Positions 35,996-45,148 of a DNA stretch of 51,790 bases are shown here, piece by piece. Position 1 is the first letter of the stretch. Each line of letters starts with the position of its first letter. The notes under the pieces were generated by a model, which worked only from the letters and a program-made list of their open reading frames with translations, had not been told where the DNA came from and did no database searches. A program made the translations under genes and the position numbers. Source of the stretch: Planctomycetia bacterium. GTDB lineage: Bacteria > Planctomycetota > Phycisphaerae > Phycisphaerales > SM1A02. The DNA is taken from contig SXUJ01000162.1 in NCBI GenBank assembly GCA_005790565.1, positions 1 to 51,790 on the forward strand, given 5' to 3'.

Positions 35996-37284
35996 CCGAT
36001 TTCACCATCGTGCTGCGAAGCCTTCGGCTTCGACTTTTCTCCACCATCGTCACCGCACTGCTGGTGGCGACGAGCGCCGGACTCCTCCTCTCGATCCTCG
36101 CACTTCGAAACGCTGGCAAGGCGGCATTCGAGCGAGGCAGTGGCAATGCGCACCTCCTCGTGAGCGCCGATCAGAGCCCACTCGTCGCCGTTCTCAATGG
36201 ACTTTTCTACGCGAACCCGCCGCGCGCGCCACTCTCGCGAGCCAAGGTCACCGAGCTTCGGCAGTCATTCCCATGGGACTTCGTCGTCGAGACACAACTT
36301 GGCGATAGTTACCGAGGATTTCCCGTCCTTGCGACGACGCCAGAGTTTTTTGCGAAGTTTGAGCCAACGCTCGGCGAACCGTGGTCACTCGCGAGCGGCA
36401 AGTTCTTCGACGAAAACATGCAGGTGGTGCTCGGCGCCGCCGCCGCGCGTGAGACAGGACTTCGCCTAGGCGCCAAGATCGTGCTCACGCATGGATCAGG
36501 CTCGTCGCGTGAAGGGAGCGCGGACGCAAGCGCGCACGAAGGACATGTGCATCGCGAGTACGAGTTTGAAGTCGTCGGCATTCTTGACGCCACTGGGTCT
36601 GCGCACGATCGCGCGCTCTTCGTTTCGCTCGAGAGCTCGTGGATTCTGCACGCTCACGATCGGCGCGAGCGCGAAGGGATCGAGGGCAAGGTGACGGCGG
36701 CGGATCTACTCGACGACGATCGAAAGATCACCGGCCTACTCCTGCGACTCCCCACGCGGAGCGGCTCAAGTGTGTCCGGCGCGCTCCAACAAGTCTTCGA
36801 CACGCTTCGCCGCGACACTTCCATCACCGTCGCGCAACCTGCTGATCAGATCGACAAACTCTTCGCGATCGTCTCGAACATCGATGGCATCTTCGTTGCG
36901 CTCGCGATCGCAACGCTCGCGTCAAGCGCCGTGGCGATTCTGCTCTCGATGGTGAATTCCATGGCCGAGCGCCGTCGGCAGATCGCGATTCTGCGAGTCC
37001 TTGGTGCCAGTCGTGCGCGCGTCTTCGGCATCGTCCTCACGGAGGCGATGCTCATTGGTCTCGCGGGAGCGGCAGCGGGAATACTCGTTTCTGCGGTTGC
37101 ATTGCATCTCGCGACTGCGTGGATTCGCGCGAGTCTCGGCCTCATCATTTCCGCGGACTTTGATCCGCGCGCCTCTATCCTCGTGGCCGCTGGCGCCGTG
37201 CTTCTCGCTGCGCTCGCGGGACTCGTCCCCGCGACGCTCGCGTATCGCACAAGTGTCTCGAAGCAACTGCGACCACTCGGATAG
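35992..37284 (+). CDS. ABC transporter permease (FtsX/MacB-type) with His-containing periplasmic segment
   Basis: N-terminal TM, periplasmic domain with SADASAHEGHVHREYEFEVVG, C-terminal FtsX region MAERRRQIAILRVLGASRARVFGIVLTEAMLIGLAGAAAGIL. ATGA overlap with the ATPase. Confidence 0.9.
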   Translation: MTDFTIVLRSLRLRLFSTIVTALLVATSAGLLLSILALRNAGKAAFERGSGNAHLLVSADQSPLVAVLNGLFYANPPRAPLSRAKVTELRQSFPWDFVVETQLGDSYRGFPVLATTPEFFAKFEPTLGEPWSLASGKFFDENMQVVLGAAAARETGLRLGAKIVLTHGSGSSREGSADASAHEGHVHREYEFEVVGILDATGSAHDRALFVSLESSWILHAHDRREREGIEGKVTAADLLDDDRKITGLLLRLPTRSGSSVSGALQQVFDTLRRDTSITVAQPADQIDKLFAIVSNIDGIFVALAIATLASSAVAILLSMVNSMAERRRQIAILRVLGASRARVFGIVLTEAMLIGLAGAAAGILVSAVALHLATAWIRASLGLIISADFDPRASILVAAGAVLLAALAGLVPATLAYRTSVSKQLRPLG

Positions 37285-37311
37285 GCTTGCGGCACACATG
37301 TTCAAGGCTCT

Positions 37312-38133
37312 ATGAAGTTCGCGTGGACCATCGCTCTCCTGCTCGTGCTCGGCGCGCTCTATGTGTTTTTGCAGGCCGATGCTCCGACTCGCATGAACGC
37401 GAGCGCTCGTTCGCAGGAGGATGCACTGCTCGCCAATGCGGCTGCAGCGATCGACGATCCGCCGAAGACGACCGCGCCTAGCCCAACGCCCGCGGCGAAC
37501 GCCCTGAGCACCGAATTGGGCGCCGCGAGTGCCGCGCGCGCGATGCCAAGTCCCACTCCCTCAGACGACACCGCAACGATCGCCGAACAAGCGCGTACTC
37601 CGCTGACGACGCTCGTGGTCGGCGCACCGACCGCGATTACGGAAGGGAAGATGCGCGTCATTCCGTCCAAGTTCGAAAGCCTCGCGGATGGAACGATCGT
37701 CGCCGATGATGTTTGGAGAATCACCGGCAAAGGAACGATCGATGATCCGTACTGCGTGAGTTGGGAATTCCTCGCGAGTGCGGCGGACACCTACACGCCG
37801 CGCGTGCAGGACTTTGGCTTTCCAGAACGAATCTTGCTCCTGCACGGCAAGCAACTTCGCATTGCGGGATACCTCGCGTTTCCACTGGTAGCACCCACGA
37901 GTTCCGAGTGCCTCGTCATGCTGAATCAATGGGATGGCTGCTGCATCGGCGTGCCACCCACGCCTTACGACGCCGTGGAAGTGCAATTGCACTCCGCGAT
38001 CCCCCGTTCGCAACGACACGCGATGGCGTATGGATCAGTCGAAGGGAGATTCGAAGTCGAGCCCTACATTGTTGAAAGTTGGCTCGTAGGTCTCTACATG
38101 CTCAAAGACAGCCTCGTCGATCAGGGCCTCTAA
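37312..38133 (+). CDS. DUF3299-domain protein with N-terminal signal/anchor
   Basis: KQLRIAGYLAFPLVAPTSSECLVMLNQWDGCCIGVPPTPYDAVEVQL; 27 bp after the permease. Confidence 0.8.
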   Translation: MKFAWTIALLLVLGALYVFLQADAPTRMNASARSQEDALLANAAAAIDDPPKTTAPSPTPAANALSTELGAASAARAMPSPTPSDDTATIAEQARTPLTTLVVGAPTAITEGKMRVIPSKFESLADGTIVADDVWRITGKGTIDDPYCVSWEFLASAADTYTPRVQDFGFPERILLLHGKQLRIAGYLAFPLVAPTSSECLVMLNQWDGCCIGVPPTPYDAVEVQLHSAIPRSQRHAMAYGSVEGRFEVEPYIVESWLVGLYMLKDSLVDQGL

Positions 38134-38150
38134 TCCGGTTGCTATTCACT

Positions 38151-39878
38151 ATGTTGACGCTCTCACTACTCTGCGCCTGCATCGCGTCCCTCGCTTCCGG
38201 CGCGAACTCGCAGGATGTCCCAGCCCCCGCGCCGTCCCCTCCGGAAGTGCCCGCGCCCGGACCGCCTTCCCTTTCGGCACCGATCGATTTCCTCTCCGAC
38301 GAGGCAATCCTCGCGCCTTTGGAACTGCTCACCACGAACGACGGGGCGTGGATACAGAAACAAACCTTCGGCAAGTCCGCGCTCGGCGCACCGCTTGAGG
38401 CGTGGACGATTGCGAAGCCGAATGCCACTGCGCGTCCGACCATGCTCATCGTTGGCGGTCTTGATGGTGTGCATCTCTTCTCGGCGCAATGCGCCGTCGC
38501 AGCCGCGCAGGCGGTCCTCGCAGGCGACCGATCCGCGCTCGAACATGGCAACCTCATTGTCATTCCGGTGCTCAATCCCGATGCGCGCGCGTTGGCGCAT
38601 TCGACGCGCGCGATCCGATCCAGCAATGCAACGGCAATGGATGATGATCGTGATGGCGCGATGGACGAGGATGCGGCGCAGGATGTCAATGGTGATGGTC
38701 TCATCACGATGATGCGCCTGCCTGCGCGCGTTGGTCGCGCACCGACCCACCTCATTGATAGCGTCGATGCTCGCATCGTTCGCACGCCAGACCCGAAGAA
38801 GCACGAGCACGCCACGCATGAGTACTTCGTCGAAGGTCGCGATCTTGATGGCGACGGGCGAGTCGCGGAAGACAGCGTGGGCGGTACCGACTTGGATCGA
38901 AACTTCCCCCATCGTTGGCCAGAGTTCGCGACTGACGCGGGCGCGTATCCGCTCAGCGCCGTTGAGTCGCTGGCGTTCGCCGAGTTCATCGCGTCGCATC
39001 CCGAGATCACCACCGCATTGATCTTCGGCGTCGCCGACACGCTCGCTGAGTTCCCTGAATCGCAGGACAAAGATTCCTCTGGGAGCACGCCTTCCATCTA
39101 TCACACGGATGATCATGCGTCGTACAAAGAGATCGCGAAGTCATGGAAGGATGGGTCTCGGTGCGAGAAGGCAATCGACATCGCCCACGCTGATCTCGCG
39201 GGCTCCCTCGTCCTCTGGCTTGCCAATCATCGCGGCATTGCGGCCGTTACGACGAGCGCGCACGCAAGACCAGACGCACCGAAGGCCGTCGAAGGTGCGC
39301 CGCCGGTTGTCGCAACAGGTGATGCCGAGCAGCAAGCGTGGTTGGAGTACTCCGACCGGGTGTTTGCCGGAGCCGGATTCATCGCGTGGCAACCCTTTCA
39401 ACATCCCGAACTCGGACCTGTGGAGATTGGAGGATGGCGCCCGTTCTTCCGAGAGCAACCCTCCGCGCTTGACGCCGCCAAGATCGCAACAGCGCAAGGT
39501 GAAGGTGCAAAGGCGATACTCGCGCTTCTTCCACGCATCGAACTCGGGTCGCTCACGGCGACTCCACTCGCAGACGGACTGCTCAAAGTCGACCTCGTGC
39601 TCGTCAATGCCGGGGGACTCCCCACCACCACGAAGATGGATACGGTGGCACGCGCACGACCACCCATCCTCGTGCGAACCTCTCTCGCTCCTTCGAGGCT
39701 GCTGAGCGGAAAGCCGGTCGAGCGCATCGATCGCATTGCGGCGGGCGGCTCCGCACGCATCTCTTACACCATGCTCGGAGAACCCGGCGAGCGCGTGCAA
39801 CTGCGCGTCGAGGCACCAGGGCTTACCAGCATTGAGCGCGAGATTGTCTTCCCTCCAGCTTCCGGAGCATCACGATGA
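38151..39878 (+). CDS. M14-like carboxypeptidase homolog, probable pseudo-enzyme
   Basis: Signal-like N-terminus; NLIVIPVLNPDARALA, DDDRDGAMDEDAAQDVNGDGLITMMRLP, DLDGDGRVAEDSVGGTDLDRNFPHRW parallel the downstream M14 protein, but GGLDGVH replaces HGxE. Confidence 0.75.
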   Translation: MLTLSLLCACIASLASGANSQDVPAPAPSPPEVPAPGPPSLSAPIDFLSDEAILAPLELLTTNDGAWIQKQTFGKSALGAPLEAWTIAKPNATARPTMLIVGGLDGVHLFSAQCAVAAAQAVLAGDRSALEHGNLIVIPVLNPDARALAHSTRAIRSSNATAMDDDRDGAMDEDAAQDVNGDGLITMMRLPARVGRAPTHLIDSVDARIVRTPDPKKHEHATHEYFVEGRDLDGDGRVAEDSVGGTDLDRNFPHRWPEFATDAGAYPLSAVESLAFAEFIASHPEITTALIFGVADTLAEFPESQDKDSSGSTPSIYHTDDHASYKEIAKSWKDGSRCEKAIDIAHADLAGSLVLWLANHRGIAAVTTSAHARPDAPKAVEGAPPVVATGDAEQQAWLEYSDRVFAGAGFIAWQPFQHPELGPVEIGGWRPFFREQPSALDAAKIATAQGEGAKAILALLPRIELGSLTATPLADGLLKVDLVLVNAGGLPTTTKMDTVARARPPILVRTSLAPSRLLSGKPVERIDRIAAGGSARISYTMLGEPGERVQLRVEAPGLTSIEREIVFPPASGASR

Positions 39879-41653
39879 ACTCCTTCACTCAGACACTCTT
39901 GTGCGTGACAGCACTGCTTGGCCTCTCTCTGACTACCCACACGCACGCCGCGCCGCAGCAGCGCGTGGATGCAAAGACCTCCATTCGCTTTGATCACTTC
40001 CGTGATTGGACGACGATGGTTGCGGAGATGAAGGAGCTCGAACACGCGTACCCCACGCTCTTCACGGTTGTTGAGATTGGCCGATCTTCACTGGGCCTTC
40101 CCATCATCGTGGGCATCCTCGAGCAGCGCAGCACGGGGGCAGAGCTCGACAAACCCGCGATGTACATCGACGGGAACATTCACGGCAACGAGATTCAATC
40201 CGCCGAGACGGTCCTGTACTCCGCGTGGTACTTGCTTGAGCACTACGGCAAGAATCTCGCAATCACCGAACTGGTGGATCGCAGTGTCTTTTACTTTGTG
40301 CCGAGCGCCAATCCCGATGGCCGCCAGGATTGGTTCCATAAGTTGAACACTTCGAGTTCTGCGCGCACTGGTCAACAACCGACCGACGACGATCGCGACG
40401 GCGTTTGCGATGAGGACGGACCGGACGACATCAATGGTGATGGGTCGATCGGGCAGATGTGGCGACGCGATCCGACGGGCGCGTATCGACCGAGTGAACT
40501 CGATGCGAACGAGATGGAGTTCGTCGCGCCGGTAGTCAAGGCGGATGGGAGCATCTTGCGTGGCGGTTGGTCGATGGCGGGCATGGAGGGCATCGACAAT
40601 GACGGCGACGGACTGGTCAACGAAGATAGCAACGGAGGTTACGACCTCAACCGAAACTGGCCAGCCGATTGGCACCCCGACCATGTGCAGAATGGCGCGG
40701 GCGATTGGCCCTTTTCCTATCCCGAAAGCCGCGCGATTGGTGCCTTCATTCAAACCCGACCCAACATCGCGGCAGGGCAGGCATACCACAACGCGGGGGG
40801 CATGATCCTGCGCGGACCTGGTGCGGCAACGCGCGAATCGGAGTATCCGCAAGCGGATCGCGCGGTGTACGAATCGATCGCGACCACCGGCGAGGCGCTG
40901 CTTCCGGGCTACAAGTCGATGGTTATCCATTCGGATCTCTACCCCGTGCGCGGAGGATTCGTGAATTGGCTCGCCGAGAGTTTAGGCATCGTGAGTTTCA
41001 CGAATGAACTTTGGACTGACAAGCGCGTGATGCAGAATGGACAGAATCCGACCAAGGAACAATCGAAGTTGTTCGAAGAGAAGTTGCGCTTTGAGCAAAC
41101 GCGCACTCCCCTGACCAAGGCCGTTCATCCCACCCACGGCGAAGTCCTTGTCGGTGGAGGCACGAAGTGGAGCTCGCGCATTCCACCATCCTGGATGCTC
41201 GAAGAGGAATGCCATCGCAACTTCGCGTTCACCATGCACCACGCTGGAGAGATGCCACGATTGCACTTTGGTCCCGCATCGATCAAGCGACTCGGGAGTA
41301 CGCTCTGGCAGGTTGATCTCGAAGTCGTCAATGACGCGCTCATTCCGTCGCGGACAGCGCGCGCGGCCGACAAGCACATCGGGTTGCCCGATCGCCTCGC
41401 GCTCACGGTTCCCGCGGGCGCGCGCGTGATCGCGAGTGGATTCCGCAACGGTCGATTCGACCTTGCATTCAACGAGCAACTCGACACACCAAGCATCCTC
41501 GACTGCGAACGCGGGGTACCTTCGCGCGGCGTGTTGTTCGCACGATTTCTTGTGCAAGGCGCGGAAGACACCGAACTTCAGGCAACCTACACCGCCCAGA
41601 AGGCAACCGACTGCACGATGCGATGCTCGTTGCGTGAGGCCGCGAAGCCGTGA
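39875..41653 (+). CDS. M14 family zinc carboxypeptidase with Ca-binding-like insertions
   Basis: YIDGNIHGNEIQSAE, FYFVPSANPDGRQDW, DDDRDGVCDEDGPDDINGDG, DNDGDGLVNEDSNGGYDLNRNWP, GQAYHNAGGMILRGPG, GIVSFTNELW. ATGA overlap with the previous gene. Confidence 0.9.
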   Translation: MNSFTQTLLCVTALLGLSLTTHTHAAPQQRVDAKTSIRFDHFRDWTTMVAEMKELEHAYPTLFTVVEIGRSSLGLPIIVGILEQRSTGAELDKPAMYIDGNIHGNEIQSAETVLYSAWYLLEHYGKNLAITELVDRSVFYFVPSANPDGRQDWFHKLNTSSSARTGQQPTDDDRDGVCDEDGPDDINGDGSIGQMWRRDPTGAYRPSELDANEMEFVAPVVKADGSILRGGWSMAGMEGIDNDGDGLVNEDSNGGYDLNRNWPADWHPDHVQNGAGDWPFSYPESRAIGAFIQTRPNIAAGQAYHNAGGMILRGPGAATRESEYPQADRAVYESIATTGEALLPGYKSMVIHSDLYPVRGGFVNWLAESLGIVSFTNELWTDKRVMQNGQNPTKEQSKLFEEKLRFEQTRTPLTKAVHPTHGEVLVGGGTKWSSRIPPSWMLEEECHRNFAFTMHHAGEMPRLHFGPASIKRLGSTLWQVDLEVVNDALIPSRTARAADKHIGLPDRLALTVPAGARVIASGFRNGRFDLAFNEQLDTPSILDCERGVPSRGVLFARFLVQGAEDTELQATYTAQKATDCTMRCSLREAAKP

Positions 41654-42930
41654 ATGAACCGAACGCGGTGATGCACGATCTGCTCATCGTGGGCGCTGGC
41701 GCCGCGGGACTGATGGCAGCAATCACCGCCGCGCGCGCTGGGCAACGGGTCTTGCTCCTCGATGGCGCTCGAAAGATCGGCGCCAAGATCTTGGTTGCAG
41801 GTGGCGGTCGTTGCAATGTCACGCACTTCGCCGTGAGTGAGCGAGACTATGCCGGAGCCACACCGCAGCAGATTCGCAAGGTGCTGCAGCGATTCCCGGT
41901 GCGGGAGACGATTGCGTTCTTTCGCGCGCTCGGCGTTGAGTTGAAACAAGAGGACACCGGGAAACTCTTTCCCACCACGGATTCGGCCAAGACAGTTCTC
42001 GAAGCGCTCCTGCGCGGTTGCTCTGAAGCTGGAGTCGCCTTACAGCATCCGGCTCGCGTCGAATGCCTGCGCTTCGATGCGATGCAGATGCATTTCGTCG
42101 CCACAACCGAGACCCTCGCGTTCACCGCGCGACGCGTACTGCTCGCAACCGGAGGCAAGGCACTGCCCAAATCAGGATCAGATGGCGCGGGATTCAGCTT
42201 CGCGACTGCGTTTGGCCACACATTGACTCCGCACATCGTTCCCGCGCTCGCACCCCTGCTACTTCCGGCATCGCACTGGCTTCTCGCGCTCAGCGGGCTC
42301 GCGCTCGATGTCGAACTCTCGCTGATCCTGCCATCCGGCGCGCCTTTCAGATTCCCCGGTCAAGCGAAGTCGCACCTCGTGCGCGGCGCGATGCTCGCCA
42401 CGCATTTCGGCTTGAGCGGACCAGCCGCACTCGACATTTCTCGACATTGGACGCATGCGCGCATGCTCGAACCTCGCACCACCCTGCGCGTGAACTGGTT
42501 GCCGAGGCACCGCGAAGACACACTCGACGCCGTGCTCGTGGCATCCAAAGGCGTGAGCGTCCTCCATGTCCTGCGCGAACTCCTACCCGAGCGATTCGCG
42601 CGGGCGCTCTTGCAAGAGGTTCGCATCGATCCATCCATCACACCGCAACAACTTCCCAGAGAGCGACGACTCTCGCTTGTTCGCGCACTCACGGAGATGC
42701 AACTCGAAGTCATCGGCGATCGCGGATTCACTTATGCCGAAGCCACGGCAGGCGGCGTGCCACTCGGTGAAATCGACCTCTCGACGATGGAATCAAAACT
42801 CCAACGAGGCCTGTATCTCGCCGGTGAGATCCTTGATGTGGACGGCCGCATCGGCGGATTCAATTTTCAGTGGGCGTGGGCAAGTGGATTCACTGCCGGA
42901 AGCTCACAAGCTCGCGCCTCGCGAGCCTAG
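41650..42930 (+). CDS. BaiN/HI0933-like NAD(P)/FAD-dependent oxidoreductase
   Basis: HDLLIVGAGAAGLMAAITAARAGQRVLLLDGARKIGAKILVAGGGRCNVTH, LATGGKALPKSGSDGAGF, ATAGGVPLGEIDLSTMESKLQRGLYLAGEILDVDGRIGGFNFQWAWASGF. Confidence 0.92.
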   Translation: MNEPNAVMHDLLIVGAGAAGLMAAITAARAGQRVLLLDGARKIGAKILVAGGGRCNVTHFAVSERDYAGATPQQIRKVLQRFPVRETIAFFRALGVELKQEDTGKLFPTTDSAKTVLEALLRGCSEAGVALQHPARVECLRFDAMQMHFVATTETLAFTARRVLLATGGKALPKSGSDGAGFSFATAFGHTLTPHIVPALAPLLLPASHWLLALSGLALDVELSLILPSGAPFRFPGQAKSHLVRGAMLATHFGLSGPAALDISRHWTHARMLEPRTTLRVNWLPRHREDTLDAVLVASKGVSVLHVLRELLPERFARALLQEVRIDPSITPQQLPRERRLSLVRALTEMQLEVIGDRGFTYAEATAGGVPLGEIDLSTMESKLQRGLYLAGEILDVDGRIGGFNFQWAWASGFTAGSSQARASRA

Positions 42931-42973
42931 TCAGGCTGGGCGAGCTGTTCGCGCGCTTTCGTGTGCGCGTGAG

Positions 42974-44314
42974 TCATCCGCTCTTGCCAGGAATCGCAAC
43001 GGGCGCTTGCGGGCGTGATCCGAACTCGACGGACTCTGGCATCAGTTCTTCCTGAGAGTGCAGTGCCTGCTCCCAAGTGACTTCCTTGCCGGAGTACGCC
43101 GCCATGCGGCCCATGATTGCCACGAGCGTGCTCTTGGCGACTTGCTCTCCCTCGTTGACAGGAAGGTTGTTGCGGATGGCATTCTGCAGGTCGATGTGTT
43201 CCTGCAAGTATGGTCCAGTCTGCTTGCCACCAAACCTCCAGGGCTTCGGACCCGTGATCGAAGCGGCGCCCGATTGCAACGAGGCGGTTCCTTCGCTGCC
43301 TGTGATGAGTTCCTCGACCTTGCCGTCCGTTCCATCCTGCTGCCGACACATACTCAACACGAAACGATCATTGGGATAGACATACTCCAATCCAAAGTGA
43401 TCAAAGATGTGTCCGTACAACTGCGTGTCCGTGCGCGACTGTCGTCCACCAACACCTCGCACGAGCATGGGGTCCGCCTGCATCACCCACTGCATCACAT
43501 CGAGTTGGTGCACATGCTGCTCGACGATGTGATCGCCCGAAAGCCACGCGTGATACAGCCAGTTGCGCACCTGATTCTCGACATCAGTCTTCGACGCATC
43601 GGGCGCAACATTCCAAAGGCTGCCCATGTTCCAGTAGCAACGCGCGGCCATGACCTTGCCGATGTCGCCACCGTGAATGCGCGCCATCGCCTCGATGTAG
43701 CACTGCTCATGGCGCCGCTGCGTTCCGGCAACGACCTTCAGACCGAGTTCCTTACTTTTCGCTGCGGCGGCGAGGAATCGTCGGATCCCAGGACCATCGA
43801 CCGCGACCGGCTTCTCCGTAAAAACGTGTTTGTGCGCGTCCACCGCAGCTGCGAAGTGAATGGATCGGAAGCCTGGCGGCGTGGCGAGGATGACGAGGTC
43901 GCAGTTGCTTGCGCACACCTGCTTGTAGGCATCGAAACCGGTGAAAACACTTTGCGCGGAAACTTCATGATGCCCCGCTTTGACGAGCCCCTCGTTGGCT
44001 CGGGCAGCTCGTTCGAGGAAGAGATCGCCCAGAGCAACGACCTCCACCTCGTACCCACTCGACTTCCCCGCCTCAATCGCGTTGAACATCGCGCCGGTCC
44101 CGCGACCACCGCACCCGATCACCGCGATGCGCAACTTCATCGGAGCCGCGCCGCCCTCTTGCGCGAGCGCGTTGCGCCCGAGGAACGAGAAGGCGGTTGG
44201 CACGGCAAGAGTCGCTGCAAGCGTCGCACCAATGCCTGTCGTGAAGAATGTCCGGCGGGATGGGTTCATCGTCATTGCGAGCTTCCTTCTCGTTCGATCG
44301 GTCTCGGGGTTCAT
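42974..44314 (-). CDS. Gfo/Idh/MocA family oxidoreductase with N-terminal twin-arginine-like signal
   Basis: NPSRRTFFTTGIGATLAATLAVPTAFSFLGRNALA; LRIAVIGCGGRGTGAMFNAIEAG, VFTEKPVAVDGPGIRRFLAAA, NWLYHAWLSGDHIVEQHVHQLDVMQWVM. Confidence 0.9.
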   Translation of the reverse strand: MNPETDRTRRKLAMTMNPSRRTFFTTGIGATLAATLAVPTAFSFLGRNALAQEGGAAPMKLRIAVIGCGGRGTGAMFNAIEAGKSSGYEVEVVALGDLFLERAARANEGLVKAGHHEVSAQSVFTGFDAYKQVCASNCDLVILATPPGFRSIHFAAAVDAHKHVFTEKPVAVDGPGIRRFLAAAAKSKELGLKVVAGTQRRHEQCYIEAMARIHGGDIGKVMAARCYWNMGSLWNVAPDASKTDVENQVRNWLYHAWLSGDHIVEQHVHQLDVMQWVMQADPMLVRGVGGRQSRTDTQLYGHIFDHFGLEYVYPNDRFVLSMCRQQDGTDGKVEELITGSEGTASLQSGAASITGPKPWRFGGKQTGPYLQEHIDLQNAIRNNLPVNEGEQVAKSTLVAIMGRMAAYSGKEVTWEQALHSQEELMPESVEFGSRPQAPVAIPGKSG

Positions 44315-45117
44315 TCCTTCGTGCGCTGTGGGGCGGTATCACTCACCACGCGAAATCCACAGAACGGCCCATCCGCGAGCCACCAAACGGACTTGGGAAA
44401 CTGGGGATCACTTGCATTCCAATCTTCGGTCGGCGTCAACACGCTCGCGCATCCAACCGAATCGCGCGTGTCTTGAAAAGACCCACCCATCATGCGCGCG
44501 TGCTCGGCGTCGTTCACCCATTCGCCCGCGTTGCCGTAGAGGTCAAAGCATCCGAGTGCGTCTGCTTTCTTTTTCGCACACTTGTGCGTCGTGTCCGGAG
44601 AGTTCTCCACGGTCCATGCGTACTCCGCGATCGAGTCGGCTGGAATCTTCGCCTGTGCGCAGATCAATCGCCATTCGGCCTCGCTTGGAAGTCGTGCGCC
44701 GATACTCGCCTTTGCGCCAATCCACGCCGCGCACTGCGTGGCATTCTTGTGACTCAGGGAAATCGCCGGAAATCCGGCGTGGCCAAATCCGCGATCCGCC
44801 GCGACATAGGGCTTCGTCGGCTTCGTGACCGCCTTGGACGCCTCCGTCGCGGACTTCTCATCGAGCGAGAAGACGAACACATCGAATAGGTCCCACGGAA
44901 TCTCGATCGTCGAAACATACTTCGTTGATCCGTCAGCAGCTGTAAACGGAACAAACTCAAGCTCTCCTGTCCAACCATGGAGGGACACCTTGAATCCTTT
45001 GTTCGTTGCGGCGGAAGGCGACTGCTGCGTCGCTCCCAAAGAAAGCGCCGTCAGCGCGAGGAGTGGAACTCCAAGAGCACGGACGGCGCAAAGGCTGAAA
45101 GAGGTTGCGTCTTGCAC
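44311..45117 (-). CDS. SUMF1/formylglycine-generating-enzyme-like secreted protein, probably non-catalytic
   Basis: ARLPSEAEWRLICAQAK, ALGCFDLYGNAGEWVND, RMMGGSFQDTRDSVG, GPFCGFRVV. ATGA overlap with the Gfo/Idh gene. Confidence 0.75.
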   Translation of the reverse strand: MQDATSFSLCAVRALGVPLLALTALSLGATQQSPSAATNKGFKVSLHGWTGELEFVPFTAADGSTKYVSTIEIPWDLFDVFVFSLDEKSATEASKAVTKPTKPYVAADRGFGHAGFPAISLSHKNATQCAAWIGAKASIGARLPSEAEWRLICAQAKIPADSIAEYAWTVENSPDTTHKCAKKKADALGCFDLYGNAGEWVNDAEHARMMGGSFQDTRDSVGCASVLTPTEDWNASDPQFPKSVWWLADGPFCGFRVVSDTAPQRTKE

Positions 45118-45148
45118 GCGCGCACACTAGCTGAAGTTGATGGAGGAA

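Noticed and set aside
43058-44476. 472-aa plus-strand ORF
   Set aside because: Antisense to the Gfo/Idh oxidoreductase; no domain signal.
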